This document shows positions 8,159 through 16,253 of a stretch of 64,000 nucleotides of DNA, piece by piece (position 1 is the stretch's first letter; every line of letters starts with the position of its first letter). A program made the position numbers and the translations under genes. This DNA comes from Agathobaculum hominis. Its GTDB lineage: Bacteria > Bacillota > Clostridia > Oscillospirales > Butyricicoccaceae. The stretch covers positions 62,001 to 126,000 of the forward strand of contig NZ_JACOPK010000005.1 in the NCBI RefSeq assembly GCF_014288055.1, given 5' to 3'. The notes under the pieces are model-generated. The model was not told where the DNA came from. It did not search any database and worked only from the letters and a program-made list of their open reading frames with translations.

Positions 8159-8372
8159 CTGCCGATAAAGCGCCTTTTTACGCAAAGGCAGCAGCCGCGC
8201 GGCAGCGCGCATTTAACAAGCTTTGCGAAGTAAAGCCATAAAAACCGGGGGCGTGTACCTCGGTTTTTATACTTCTGGAGGGAGAAAGTTTCCGCATGGG
8301 AACTTTCGGACGACCCGTGTTCTGCGAAGTCAGAACACAGATTGTCGGAAAAACGATAGTTTTTCGACAGTC
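8159..8372 (+). repeat. Dispersed hairpin element, copy 1
   Basis: Shares the ordered blocks of the family: CTGCCGATAAAG-like left end, GCCGCGCGGCAGCGCGCAT, GGGGGCGTGTACCTCGGTTTTTA, GGGAGAAAGTTTCCGCATGG, GTTCTGCGAAGTCAGAAC, and TTGTCGGAAAAACGATAG ending in TTTTTCGACAGTC. Each block folds as a hairpin. It fills the space between the 3' end of the AraC gene and the murT promoter region, and its right end touches the araC stop codon. Confidence 0.75.
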
Positions 8373-9242
8373 TTATATCGGGTACTTCCGGAACAGGCCG
8401 GGGGCGATGCCGACGTTGCTGCGGAAGCTGTGGATGAAGTTTTCCTCGCTGTTGTAGCCGGTGGCGTAGGCGATCTCCTTGACCGAGAGCGGGGTCGAGG
8501 TGAGCAGATACTTCGCCTTGTCGATGCGGCGGAGGATGATGTATTCATAGGGAGAATAGCCGGTTTTGGCCTTGAACTGGCGCGAAAAGTGCGAAGAGCT
8601 CAGAGAGACCGAGGCGGCGACCTCCTGCACGCTCAGCTCCTCGAACAGGTGACGGTTCATGTAGCGGATGGCCTCTGCGATGCGGTCGCTGCCGGCGTGA
8701 GCCGGGGAGGTGTCGTCGAGCAGCAGCAGGCCGAGCATGCGGTGGAGCATCTGCGAGAGCTGTGCCTCGCCGGGGCGCTCGTCGGCGGCGCAGCCGGTGA
8801 AGATGCTGTCGAGCAGCTGCGCGATCTCGCTGACGCCCGAGGGCATAAAGACCTGTCGGCCGCCGTGCGCCTGAAGGATGCGGCGGTAAAACGCGCGCGT
8901 GTTCAGTCCGTTGAACAGCAGCCACGAGAATTCGAGGCCGTCCGAGGCGGCGTAGCGGTAGGGCTCGCGGCAGTCGAACAGCACGACCTGTCCGGCGGCG
9001 GCGAGCATTTCCTCTCCGCCGAGCGTCAGCTCCATCGCCCCGTCATGGACGTAGAACAGCATGATATTCTGGTTGTGGTCGCCCTGCATGGCGATTTCCG
9101 AGCGGTGGTCGAAGGAATACAGGCTGCTGCAAAAGTAATGACCGCCGCGCGTGGGGTAATAAAAAAGCTCGCGTGCAAGCGAGGACGGGGTGAAGAAATA
9201 CCGTTCCGAGGTTTGATGCACGCCTTTCTCCGGGATCAGCAT
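8373..9242 (-). CDS. AraC-family transcriptional regulator, divergent from a sugar isomerase
   Basis: 289 residues. The N-terminal ~150 form a cupin-like effector domain. The C-terminal ~100 carry the two helix-turn-helix motifs of the AraC family (ELSVQEVAASVSLSSSHFSRQFK and SVKEIAYATGYNSEENFIHSF). It is divergent from the isomerase at 9537, so it probably regulates that gene in response to a sugar. The intergenic space holds repeated GCAGRATTT sequences. It resembles the second AraC protein in the window (58948-59835): both N-termini have a YYPT.GGHYFC / FYPTWCGHYFC motif, which suggests related ligands. Confidence 0.88.
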   Translation of the reverse strand: MLIPEKGVHQTSERYFFTPSSLARELFYYPTRGGHYFCSSLYSFDHRSEIAMQGDHNQNIMLFYVHDGAMELTLGGEEMLAAAGQVVLFDCREPYRYAASDGLEFSWLLFNGLNTRAFYRRILQAHGGRQVFMPSGVSEIAQLLDSIFTGCAADERPGEAQLSQMLHRMLGLLLLDDTSPAHAGSDRIAEAIRYMNRHLFEELSVQEVAASVSLSSSHFSRQFKAKTGYSPYEYIILRRIDKAKYLLTSTPLSVKEIAYATGYNSEENFIHSFRSNVGIAPGLFRKYPI

Positions 9243-9271
9243 AAAACGTCACGCTCCTTTCCTGCATCATA

Positions 9272-9421
9272 GCAGAATTTACCCTTCCGCGCAAGAGTTA
9301 AAGCGCGTCCAGAAAAGAAAAAGCAGGAATTTATACGGAATAACGGATAAAATACGCAGACGTCCAGCATTTGTGCAAAATATAATCAGAAGTGCACAAC
9401 CGAGAGAAAACAGCAGGATTT
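9272..9421. promoter_or_regulatory. Candidate AraC operator repeats
   Basis: GCAGAATTT (9272), GCAGGAATTT (9323) and GCAGGATTT (9413) recur between the AraC gene and its divergent target. Similar GCAGAATT motifs precede the other AraC gene at 59.9 kb. Binding is inferred, not shown. Confidence 0.35.
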
Positions 9422-9446
9422 CGCAGTCATACGGCGAGATGTATCA

Positions 9447-9475
9447 TTGGCAGAGCGGACAAATCGCCGTATAAT
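9447..9475 (+). promoter_or_regulatory. Promoter of the sugar isomerase gene
   Basis: TTGGCA (9447-9452), 17 bases, TATAAT (9470-9475). The leader is ~55 bases long. Confidence 0.75.
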
Positions 9476-9536
9476 AGAGCCATCGAAAGGGAAGCCGCCC
9501 TGGAAACGGCACAAAGAGACAAGGAGGAAAACATTC

Positions 9537-10451
9537 ATGAAAATCGCATTTGACGTTGACGTTCTGGCTAAGCAGATGTCCATCAATGATTACGTACACA
9601 AGGTCGCAGACTGGGGCTACAAGTACATCGAGCAGTCCCCGCATCCGCGCATCAACCCGTTCTATAAGCATCCGCTGTTCTCCAAGGAGTGCCAGCAGGA
9701 GTATAAGCAGGCTCTCAAGGAGACCGGCGTAGAGATCTCGTCCTTCATCGTTGTTTACCGCTGGTCCGGCCCGACCGAGGAGCAGCGCCAGCACGCAGTT
9801 GCCAACTGGAAGCGCATGATCGAGATCGCGGTTGACATGGGCGTACCGGTCATCAACACCGAGTTCTCCGGCGACCCGAATCAGCAGGAGATCTGCAACG
9901 GCATGTTCTTCAAGTCCATGGAGGAGCTGCTCCCGATCATCGAGCGCGAGGGCATCCGTGTAGAGTGCCAGTCCCATCCGTATGACTTCGTTGAGCTGAA
10001 CGACGAGGCGTGCGACATCGTAAAGTCCTTCCGTTCCAAGAACCTCGGCTACGTTTACTCGGCGTCCCACGGCTTCTTCTACGACCAGGGCAAGGGCGAC
10101 GTCCGCCATATGCTCAAGTACGCCGGCGATGAGCTGACCCACGTACTTCTGGCCGACACCTGGAACCAGACCAAGGACTGCCGCTACATCGTCAATCCGC
10201 CCTGGCTCAACCAGCGCGGCCGCGCAGACTACACCATCCATCAGCACACCGCCATGGGCGAGGGCGAGGTCGATTTCGACGGCATCTTCGAGACCCTGCG
10301 CGACATGGACTTCGCAAACAAGCAGCTGAAAGCCGACGCTCCCAAGGTCGGCGGCGACAACATCATCTGCGTATCCTACTTCGGTTTCCCGGAGAAGATG
10401 GAGCAGCAGGCTCCCGAGGCGCTCGAGCGCATCAAGCGCGAGCTGCTGTAA
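9537..10451 (+). CDS. Sugar phosphate isomerase/epimerase-like TIM-barrel protein
   Basis: 304 residues, AP-endonuclease-2/xylose-isomerase-like fold. Start chosen at the ATG preceded by AAGGAGG. Candidate metal ligands are Glu in INTEFSG, Glu/His in VECQSHP, Asp/Thr in LLADTWNQ and the late acidic VDFDGI. Such proteins isomerise or epimerise keto-sugars or inositol-derived ketoses. The exact substrate cannot be read from sequence. It stands alone behind a good promoter, is divergent from an AraC regulator, and ends in a terminator. It differs clearly from the second TIM-barrel isomerase at 61419. Confidence 0.8.
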   Translation: MKIAFDVDVLAKQMSINDYVHKVADWGYKYIEQSPHPRINPFYKHPLFSKECQQEYKQALKETGVEISSFIVVYRWSGPTEEQRQHAVANWKRMIEIAVDMGVPVINTEFSGDPNQQEICNGMFFKSMEELLPIIEREGIRVECQSHPYDFVELNDEACDIVKSFRSKNLGYVYSASHGFFYDQGKGDVRHMLKYAGDELTHVLLADTWNQTKDCRYIVNPPWLNQRGRADYTIHQHTAMGEGEVDFDGIFETLRDMDFANKQLKADAPKVGGDNIICVSYFGFPEKMEQQAPEALERIKRELL

Positions 10452-10518
10452 GAGCGCCCCTTGCCGTAAGCGCATATCTTGCAGAAATCTCTCTCTTTTC
10501 AATTTCAAATATCTCAAA

Positions 10519-10566
10519 ACGCAAAGGCGCTCCCGTCTACTCAGATGGGAGCGCCTTTGTCTGTAA
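10519..10566 (+). terminator. Terminator of the sugar isomerase gene
   Basis: AAAGGCGCTCCC (10523-10534) pairs with GGGAGCGCCTTT (10547-10558). A short T-rich tail follows. Confidence 0.8.
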
Positions 10567-10597
10567 AAAAGAAACGCAGACAAAAGTCTGCGTTTCG
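10563..10597 (-). terminator. Terminator of the ricT operon
   Basis: On the minus strand AAACGCAGAC-TTTT-GTCTGCGTTT is followed by CTTTTTT. Confidence 0.85.
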
Positions 10598-10636
10598 GTT
10601 TATCCTTCATTTTCTCCACAGCCTGTGGAGAACTTT

Positions 10637-11848
10637 TTATTCGGCGCTGTTCTGAGGGGCAGGCGCATTTTCGCCGTTCTGCGGACGGCGGTGTCTGCGG
10701 CCGCCGCGCGAGCGGCGGCGAGGTGCACCCTCGCGCGGTTCTGCTGCGGCATTTTCGCCGGTTTCAGCAGGATTTGCATTCTTTTCGATGCGCTCCGGCT
10801 TCTCAGGACGGGGCTGGCGTTCGCCCCTTGCCGGACGCTCCGGCTTTTCGGGGCGCGGCGGCCGCTCGCCCTTCGGCTGACGCTCGGGACGCTCGCTCCT
10901 CGGGGCACGCTCGCTCCGGGCCGGACGCTCCGCTCTCTGCGGCTTTACAGGGCGCTCGGGCGGCAGGGTCTCGCCGTTTTCCTCGCGCTGACGGCGCTCC
11001 TCGGCCATCGCGGCGGCGTTCTGGCGGTTGCGGCACGCGCCCTTGACCACCGTGCAGTCCTCACAGCGGAACTCGGTCAGCGAATGCTCGGGGCTGTCAT
11101 CGAGCTGCACCTTGCAGATGCCGCGCAGCATCTGGGTCGTGATGACCTTGCCGCGGCCCTCGGGGGTATCGACAACGCTGCCCTGACGCGGCGTGATCTT
11201 CTGGAGCTCGGCGTAGGCCTCGTGCTCATATTTCAGGCAGCACATCAGACGGCCGCATACACCGGAGATCTTCGCCGGATTGAGCGAAAGGTTCTGGTCC
11301 TTGGCCATGTTGATGGAGACCGGATGAAAGTCGTCGAGGTAGGTCGAGCAGCACAGCTCACGGCCGCAGCAGCCGAGGCCGCCGATCATCTTCGCCTCGT
11401 CGCGCACGCCGATCTGGCGCAGCTCGATACGGGTGCGGAACACGCCGGCGAGATCCTTGACCAGCTCGCGGAAGTCTACGCGGCCGTCCGCAGTGAAGTA
11501 GAACAGCAGCTTGTTCATGTCGAACGTGCATTCCGCGGTCACGAGGTTCATTTCCAGGCCGCGGTCCTCGATCTTTCGCTTGCAGACGAGAAACGCCTCG
11601 TCCGCGCGCTTGCGGTTGCGCTCGAGCGTTTTCATATCCGCCTCGGTCGCAATGCGGATCATGCGCTTGAGCGGCTGCACGACCGACTGCTCGTTCACCT
11701 CGGTGTTGCCCTGCACGCACTCGCCGTATTCCAGACCGCGCGCGGTCTCGACGATTACGCCGGTACCGGCGGTGACTTCGGTATCCTGCGGGTCAAAATA
11801 ATACATTTTTCCGTTTGATTTGAAACGGACTCCGATTATGGTCGTCAA
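10637..11848 (-). CDS. ricT: RicT/YaaT (PSP1-domain) protein with long basic tail
   Basis: 403 residues. Residues ~1-270 are the PSP1 domain of the RicT family, with the Cys-rich signatures CCGRELCC and CGRLMCC that hold an iron-sulfur cluster in the B. subtilis Ric complex. That complex works with RNase Y in mRNA processing and in sporulation phosphorelay control. The last ~130 residues are a low-complexity Arg/Pro/Glu tail with repeated PERP/RPxR units ending in RRRSRGGRRHRR, probably disordered and RNA-binding; such tails vary between species. It is the last gene of the yaaO-darA-holB-ricT block, 52 bases after holB. Confidence 0.9.
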   Translation of the reverse strand: MTTIIGVRFKSNGKMYYFDPQDTEVTAGTGVIVETARGLEYGECVQGNTEVNEQSVVQPLKRMIRIATEADMKTLERNRKRADEAFLVCKRKIEDRGLEMNLVTAECTFDMNKLLFYFTADGRVDFRELVKDLAGVFRTRIELRQIGVRDEAKMIGGLGCCGRELCCSTYLDDFHPVSINMAKDQNLSLNPAKISGVCGRLMCCLKYEHEAYAELQKITPRQGSVVDTPEGRGKVITTQMLRGICKVQLDDSPEHSLTEFRCEDCTVVKGACRNRQNAAAMAEERRQREENGETLPPERPVKPQRAERPARSERAPRSERPERQPKGERPPRPEKPERPARGERQPRPEKPERIEKNANPAETGENAAAEPREGAPRRRSRGGRRHRRPQNGENAPAPQNSAE

Positions 11849-11900
11849 AGGTTTGTCCTCCTGTATCTGTAAAGCAGGGCAGGCGCCCTGCGGGGAAGTG

Positions 11901-12785
11901 CTACTGGTAGCAGATGCGGTAAACGTCGCTCGTCAGCGCGCAGGTGACAGCGGCAGAGGCCGCGTTGCGCGAGATGCGGTGGACGAGCTCGTCCGTAAAG
12001 TCGTAAAAGGCAAGCAGACGCTCGGGCGTGAGCGCAGAGGCAAGCGCCTCAGACTGCTTTGTGAGCGCGGGCTGGAGCAGCGGCTCGTGCAGACCCTCCG
12101 CGCGGAAGATCGCGTCGCGCAGCGCAGCCTGCATGACGCCCATCACGCCGATGAGCGCGCGCCGGGGCGTTTTTTCCATGCCGAGCGCCGCGAGCATCAT
12201 GCTGCCCTCGCGCTTTCCGGCGACGGCGGTCAGATAGGGTGCAAGCAGCCGGGTCGCCTCGTCGTCGGAGACGGCCTGCTCCTCCCCGGACGGCTCGAGC
12301 GCGAAGCGCGTGCAGCGGCTGCGCACGGTCTGCAAAAGCGCGTCCGGCTTTTCTGAGGTCAGGATGAAGAACGCGAAGTGCGGCGGCTCCTCAAGCTCCT
12401 TGAGCAGCGCGTTCTGCGCGTAGGCGTTCATATTGTGCGCATGGCGGATGACGGTCACGCGGCGCGCGCCGTCGTTCGGGATGATGGCGTTTTCCGCCTT
12501 GATGCGCCGCGCAAGATCGACCTTGAGCTCTTCTTCGCCCTCGTCGATGAGGGTAAGGTCGGGATGCACGCCGTCCTGCACCTTGCGGCAGGAAAGGCAG
12601 GCGCCGCAAGGGCGCGGCCCGTCCGCCTCGCACAGGATACCGGCGGCGAGTGCGGTCGAGAGCGTTTCCAGACTGCGGCTGTCGTCCCCCGAGAGCAGGA
12701 TGGTCTGCGGCACGCGGCCGGCGAGCGCGCGCCGCAGGCTCGCCTTCAAGCTGCGGTTGCCGGGGAGCGCGTCAAAGGAGATCAC
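11901..12785 (-). CDS. holB: DNA polymerase III delta-prime subunit
   Basis: 294 residues, starting at a GTG that overlaps the darA stop by four bases (GTGA). It is an AAA+ clamp-loader subunit. A Cys4 zinc site is formed by Cys52, Cys60, Cys63 and Cys66 (CGACLSC). The sensor region AQNALLKELEEPP and the SRC of TVRSRCTRF match the family. The P-loop position reads SGDDSRS, so ATP binding is lost, as usual for delta-prime. The gene sits between darA and ricT as in Bacillus, though yaaR is absent. Confidence 0.93.
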   Translation of the reverse strand: MISFDALPGNRSLKASLRRALAGRVPQTILLSGDDSRSLETLSTALAAGILCEADGPRPCGACLSCRKVQDGVHPDLTLIDEGEEELKVDLARRIKAENAIIPNDGARRVTVIRHAHNMNAYAQNALLKELEEPPHFAFFILTSEKPDALLQTVRSRCTRFALEPSGEEQAVSDDEATRLLAPYLTAVAGKREGSMMLAALGMEKTPRRALIGVMGVMQAALRDAIFRAEGLHEPLLQPALTKQSEALASALTPERLLAFYDFTDELVHRISRNAASAAVTCALTSDVYRICYQ

Positions 12786-13105
12786 AGCTTTTCAAAGCGC
12801 TCGACGCCGAGCACGAATACCGTTGCGCCGCCGACATCGACCTGTACCGGCGCGGACGGGAAAAAGCCCATGCCGAGCTCTGCGGTGGTCGGGATGATCT
12901 GCTTGCGCGTGGAGGAATGCTCGCGGATGATGTCGAAGCACTCGTCCAGACGGCTCTCGTCCAGACCGACCAGAATGGTCACGTTGCCGGCCTTGAGGAA
13001 GCCGCCGGTGGTCGCGAGCTTGGTGATGGAGAAGCCGGCCTTCATCAGGCTGCTGATTACGTCCTGTGCATCATCGTAATTGATGATCGCGAGTACCATT
13101 TTCAT
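12782..13105 (-). CDS. darA: Cyclic di-AMP receptor, PII-like (DarA/PstA/YaaQ)
   Basis: 107 residues, matching the ~109-residue PII-like c-di-AMP receptor family of Firmicutes. The start MKMVLAIINYDDA, the T-loop region TTGGFLKAGNVTILVG and the C-terminal GGATVFVLGVERF are characteristic. It binds c-di-AMP as a trimer; its downstream partners are poorly known. It overlaps holB by four bases and lies 69 bases after the decarboxylase-like gene. Confidence 0.93.
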   Translation of the reverse strand: MKMVLAIINYDDAQDVISSLMKAGFSITKLATTGGFLKAGNVTILVGLDESRLDECFDIIREHSSTRKQIIPTTAELGMGFFPSAPVQVDVGGATVFVLGVERFEKL

Positions 13106-13174
13106 AGAAAAATCCCCTTTCGTTCCTGCGTCCGGAGACGATGATTTCCGAAACGTGCGGAAGCACCGCGGCCG

Positions 13175-14629
13175 TCACTTTTCCGGCATGACAACGGTGA
13201 TCCTGTCTATATCATTGTACCATCTTTCGCGGATAAGTTCAACGTGCGCCTTTGTAATTTTCTCGCCGGGCCAGAGCAGCGGCACGCCGGGCGGATAGGG
13301 CGTCACGGGACGGGCGCAGACGCGGCCCTCGGCGTCCGAGAGCGACACCTCGGCGGAGGGTGCGAACCGGGCGTCGCGCACGCTCATGACGCGCTCGGCA
13401 GGGGGGAACGGCCGCGTTTCGGTCGGCAGAGCGGTCTCCCTGCGGCGGCGCGACAGCACGCGCAGGCCGCGTCTCAGACGGTGGATCGCGCCTGCGGTGT
13501 CGCTTTCGGTGAGGATGAACACGACGTTTCGCTCGTCCGCCATCTCGCAGGCGACGCCGTGCTCGCTCCACAGCGCATCGGCAAGCGCGTGGCCGGTGAT
13601 GTCGGTGCCTGCGGTGCAGACGGTCAGACGGCAGGGGTCGAGCGAGGGGAAATCCCGTTCGGTGAGCGCGGTGAAAACCGTGTGTGCACAGATGTATTCG
13701 CGCATTTCACGGCAGACGGCGGCGGCCTTCTGGTATTTTTCGCGGCCGGGGCCTTCATTATATGCGCGTGCGAGGTCGATCGATGCCATGATGGGGTAGG
13801 AGGGGCTGGAGGTGCCGAACAGGGCGGTGTTCTCGCGCAGGGACGCGCGGTCTGTGCCCAGTCCGGAGAGCAGCACAGCCGCCTGCCCGAGACAGGGCAT
13901 GGTCTTGTGCATGGAGAGCACGGCCATATCCGCGCCCTCCTCGACCGGCGAAGGCAGGCCGACCGCCGGGAAGTGCGCGCCGTGAGCTGCGTCGACGAGC
14001 AGCAGCTTTCCGTGTGCGCGGCACAGGTCGGCGAAGGCCGGAAGGTCGCGGCGCAGGCCGTAGTAGGTGGGCGAGGTGAGCAGGACGGCGCGGATGTCGG
14101 GATGGGCGAGCAGCTGACGCTCGGCGTCCTCGACGCGCAGCGCGCCCGTAATGCCGAACGGCTCGAGCAGGGGCGCGGAGAAGAAATACGGCGTGATGTC
14201 GAGCAGGGCGCAGCCGTGGCAGACCGAACGGTGCACCTCGCGGTCGATGAGCACGCTGCCGCCGCGGCCGACCGCCGCGCCGAGCATGGCGAGGATGCCC
14301 TGCGTCGAGCCGCCGGTGAGGAAAAAGCAGTCGTTCGCGCTGAAATAACGCGCCGCCGCGACCTCTGCGTCGCGGATCGGACCGTCGCCGAGGTAGAGGT
14401 TGCCCGTGCCGTAGGTCTCGGTGTAGTCGATGGCGAAAACATCGCGGAACGAGTTGAAAACCGGCTGTCCCTTGTGGCCGGGCATATGAAAGCGCGCCGA
14501 ATCCGAGGTGGCGAGCAGCTGAAGTGCGTGGAAAAGCGGCGCGCCGGTAAACGGCATCAGCCGGTCGATGGCGTGGCGCTGGCGGCGGTGCAGGGATGCA
14601 CGGCCGGCCGGCATTTTTCGATGGTGCAT
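13175..14629 (-). CDS. Orn/Lys/Arg decarboxylase-family PLP enzyme (YaaO/SpeA-like)
   Basis: 484 residues of fold type I PLP enzyme. The N-terminal HMPGHKG (48-54) is the family signature. GGSTQG (106-111) holds the cofactor phosphate, DAAHG (213-217) the pyridine ring, and Lys242 in SMHKTMP forms the Schiff base. Homologues at this locus are annotated as arginine or lysine decarboxylase, making agmatine or cadaverine for polyamine supply; the true substrate is unproven. AAGGAG lies 9 bases before the ATG chosen. The first ~25 residues are Arg/His-rich and not part of the family, so a start at MPFTGAPLFHAL (~14554) is possible. In B. subtilis tmk follows this gene; here darA follows directly. 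Confidence 0.85.
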   Translation of the reverse strand: MHHRKMPAGRASLHRRQRHAIDRLMPFTGAPLFHALQLLATSDSARFHMPGHKGQPVFNSFRDVFAIDYTETYGTGNLYLGDGPIRDAEVAAARYFSANDCFFLTGGSTQGILAMLGAAVGRGGSVLIDREVHRSVCHGCALLDITPYFFSAPLLEPFGITGALRVEDAERQLLAHPDIRAVLLTSPTYYGLRRDLPAFADLCRAHGKLLLVDAAHGAHFPAVGLPSPVEEGADMAVLSMHKTMPCLGQAAVLLSGLGTDRASLRENTALFGTSSPSYPIMASIDLARAYNEGPGREKYQKAAAVCREMREYICAHTVFTALTERDFPSLDPCRLTVCTAGTDITGHALADALWSEHGVACEMADERNVVFILTESDTAGAIHRLRRGLRVLSRRRRETALPTETRPFPPAERVMSVRDARFAPSAEVSLSDAEGRVCARPVTPYPPGVPLLWPGEKITKAHVELIRERWYNDIDRITVVMPEK

Positions 14630-14666
14630 GAAGGGTGGCTCCTTACTATAATATATAAGTATTGTT

Positions 14667-14894
14667 TGTCAGATAAGCTAAGCTTGCGAAATGAAGCAGC
14701 CGCGCGGCAGCGCGCATAGCCCGTAGGCCTCTAACCTTGAAAAAATTCAATGAGAGCAAATCCGGGGGCGTGTACCTCGGTTTTTATACTTCTGGAGGGA
14801 GAAAGTTTCTGAACAGGAACTTTCGGACGACTCGTGTTCTGCGCGAGCAGAACACAGCTTGTCGGCGAAACTGTAGTTTCGCGACAGCTTTTTA
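14667..14894 (+). repeat. Dispersed hairpin element, copy 2
   Basis: Contains GCCGCGCGGCAGCGCGCAT, GCCCGTAGGCCTCTA, ATGAGAGCAA, GGGGGCGTGTACCTCGGTTTTTA, GGGAGAAAGTTTCTGAACAGG, GTTCTGCGCGAGCAGAAC and TTGTCGGCGAAAC ending in GCGACAGC. The substitutions fall as pairs that keep hairpins intact: the third hairpin is GTTCTGC/GCAGAAC here and GTTTTGC/-AAAAC elsewhere. The left end is less clear than in copies 3 and 4. Confidence 0.7.
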
Positions 14895-15047
14895 AGTATA
14901 GCACGGCAGACCGGAAAATGGCAAATGAAACAGCCGGTATTACAGGCAGAGCTGAATTTTCAGCGTACTATTAAAAATTTTCATAACACCGATTAAAATG
15001 TATAATAGCAGGTGCATTTGACCGCGGATTTTTGGGAGATTTTTCGG

Positions 15048-15076
15048 TAGTCAATCGAAGTATTTTATATTATAAT
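15048..15076 (+). promoter_or_regulatory. Probable serC-serA promoter and leader hairpin
   Basis: TAGTCA (15048-15053), 17 bases, TATAAT (15071-15076). The leader contains ACATTCC/GGAATGT followed by TTTATTTTT, a weak terminator-like hairpin just before the ribosome site. It may attenuate transcription. Confidence 0.5.
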
Positions 15077-15135
15077 GGATATCACATTCCACAAATAAAA
15101 CGGAATGTTTATTTTTGAAAGGCAGGCTATCAACT

Positions 15136-16227
15136 ATGGCAGACAATCGTATCTACAATTTCTCCGCAGGCCCCTCCATGCTTCCGGTTCCGGTGCTCGA
15201 GCGCTGTGCATCCGAAATGCTGAACTACAAGGGCTCCGGCATGTCAGTCATGGAGATGAGTCACCGATCCAAGGTATATGACGGCATCATCACCGAGACT
15301 GAAGCGGCTCTGCGCCGTGTTCTCTCCATCCCGGACAACTACAAGGTGCTGTTCCTGCAGGGCGGCGCTTCGACCCAGTTCGCAGCGATCCCGATGAACC
15401 TGCTCAAGACCGGCAAGGCAGATTATGCCCTCACCGGCAACTTCGCAAACAACGCTTACAAGGAAGCGGTCAAGTTCGGCGACATCCATGTTGCCTTCTC
15501 CTCCAAGGACCGCAACTTCGACCGCGTTCCGACGCAGGCCGAGCTGGACATCCGTCCGGATGCGGATTACTTCTACATCTGCGCCAACAACACCATCTAC
15601 GGCACCGAGTACCAGTACGACCCCGAGACCCCGGCAGGCGTACCGCTCGTTGCGGATATGTCCTCCAACATCCTCTCCAAGCCGGTAGACGTTTCCAAGT
15701 ACGGCGTCATCTACGCAGGCGCGCAGAAGAACATGGGCCCGGCGGGCGTTACCGTCGTCATCGTCCGTGAGGATCTGCTCGGCAGCTACCCGCTGGAGAA
15801 GTATCCGGTCATGCTCGACTGGCAGACCATGGCGAACAAGGGCTCCATGTACAACACGCCCCCCACGTACGGCATCTACGTTCTCGGCCTCGTTCTCGAG
15901 TGGGTCGAGCAGATGGGCGGCGTCAAGGTCATGCAGGAGCGCGCTGAGAAGCGTTCCTCCATGCTGTATGACTACCTCGACTCGCAGGACTTCTACAAGG
16001 CTGTCGCAGAGAAGGCTTCGCGCAGCCACATGAACGTTACCTTCCGCACCGGCGACGACGAGCTCGACGCAAAGTTCGCCAAGGAGTCCATGGCGGCCGG
16101 CATGTCCAACCTCAAGGGCCACCGTTCGGTCGGCGGCATGCGCGCTTCCATCTACAACGCAATGCCGATCGAGGGCGTTGAGTATCTGATCGACTTCATG
16201 AAGAAGTTCGCCGCAGAAAACAAGTAA
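15136..16227 (+). CDS. serC: Phosphoserine aminotransferase
   Basis: 363 residues. Converts 3-phosphohydroxypyruvate plus glutamate to phosphoserine, using PLP bound to Lys198 in GAQKNMGPAG. The N-terminal YNFSAGPSMLP and the ASTQF and HMNVTFR stretches are typical of SerC. The ATG at 15136 was chosen over an upstream in-frame ATG at 15115 because AAAGGCAGG precedes it and SerC proteins begin near this point. It is followed 26 bases later by serA, giving a serine-biosynthesis operon. No serB was seen. Confidence 0.94.
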   Translation: MADNRIYNFSAGPSMLPVPVLERCASEMLNYKGSGMSVMEMSHRSKVYDGIITETEAALRRVLSIPDNYKVLFLQGGASTQFAAIPMNLLKTGKADYALTGNFANNAYKEAVKFGDIHVAFSSKDRNFDRVPTQAELDIRPDADYFYICANNTIYGTEYQYDPETPAGVPLVADMSSNILSKPVDVSKYGVIYAGAQKNMGPAGVTVVIVREDLLGSYPLEKYPVMLDWQTMANKGSMYNTPPTYGIYVLGLVLEWVEQMGGVKVMQERAEKRSSMLYDYLDSQDFYKAVAEKASRSHMNVTFRTGDDELDAKFAKESMAAGMSNLKGHRSVGGMRASIYNAMPIEGVEYLIDFMKKFAAENK

Positions 16228-16253
16228 GAGATCGTTCGGCAAAGGAGAACAAA

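Noticed and set aside
14900..15135. Possible T-box or other amino-acid riboswitch before serC
   Set aside because: No T-box sequence (TGGNACC) or specifier stem is visible. Only a short terminator-like hairpin is present.
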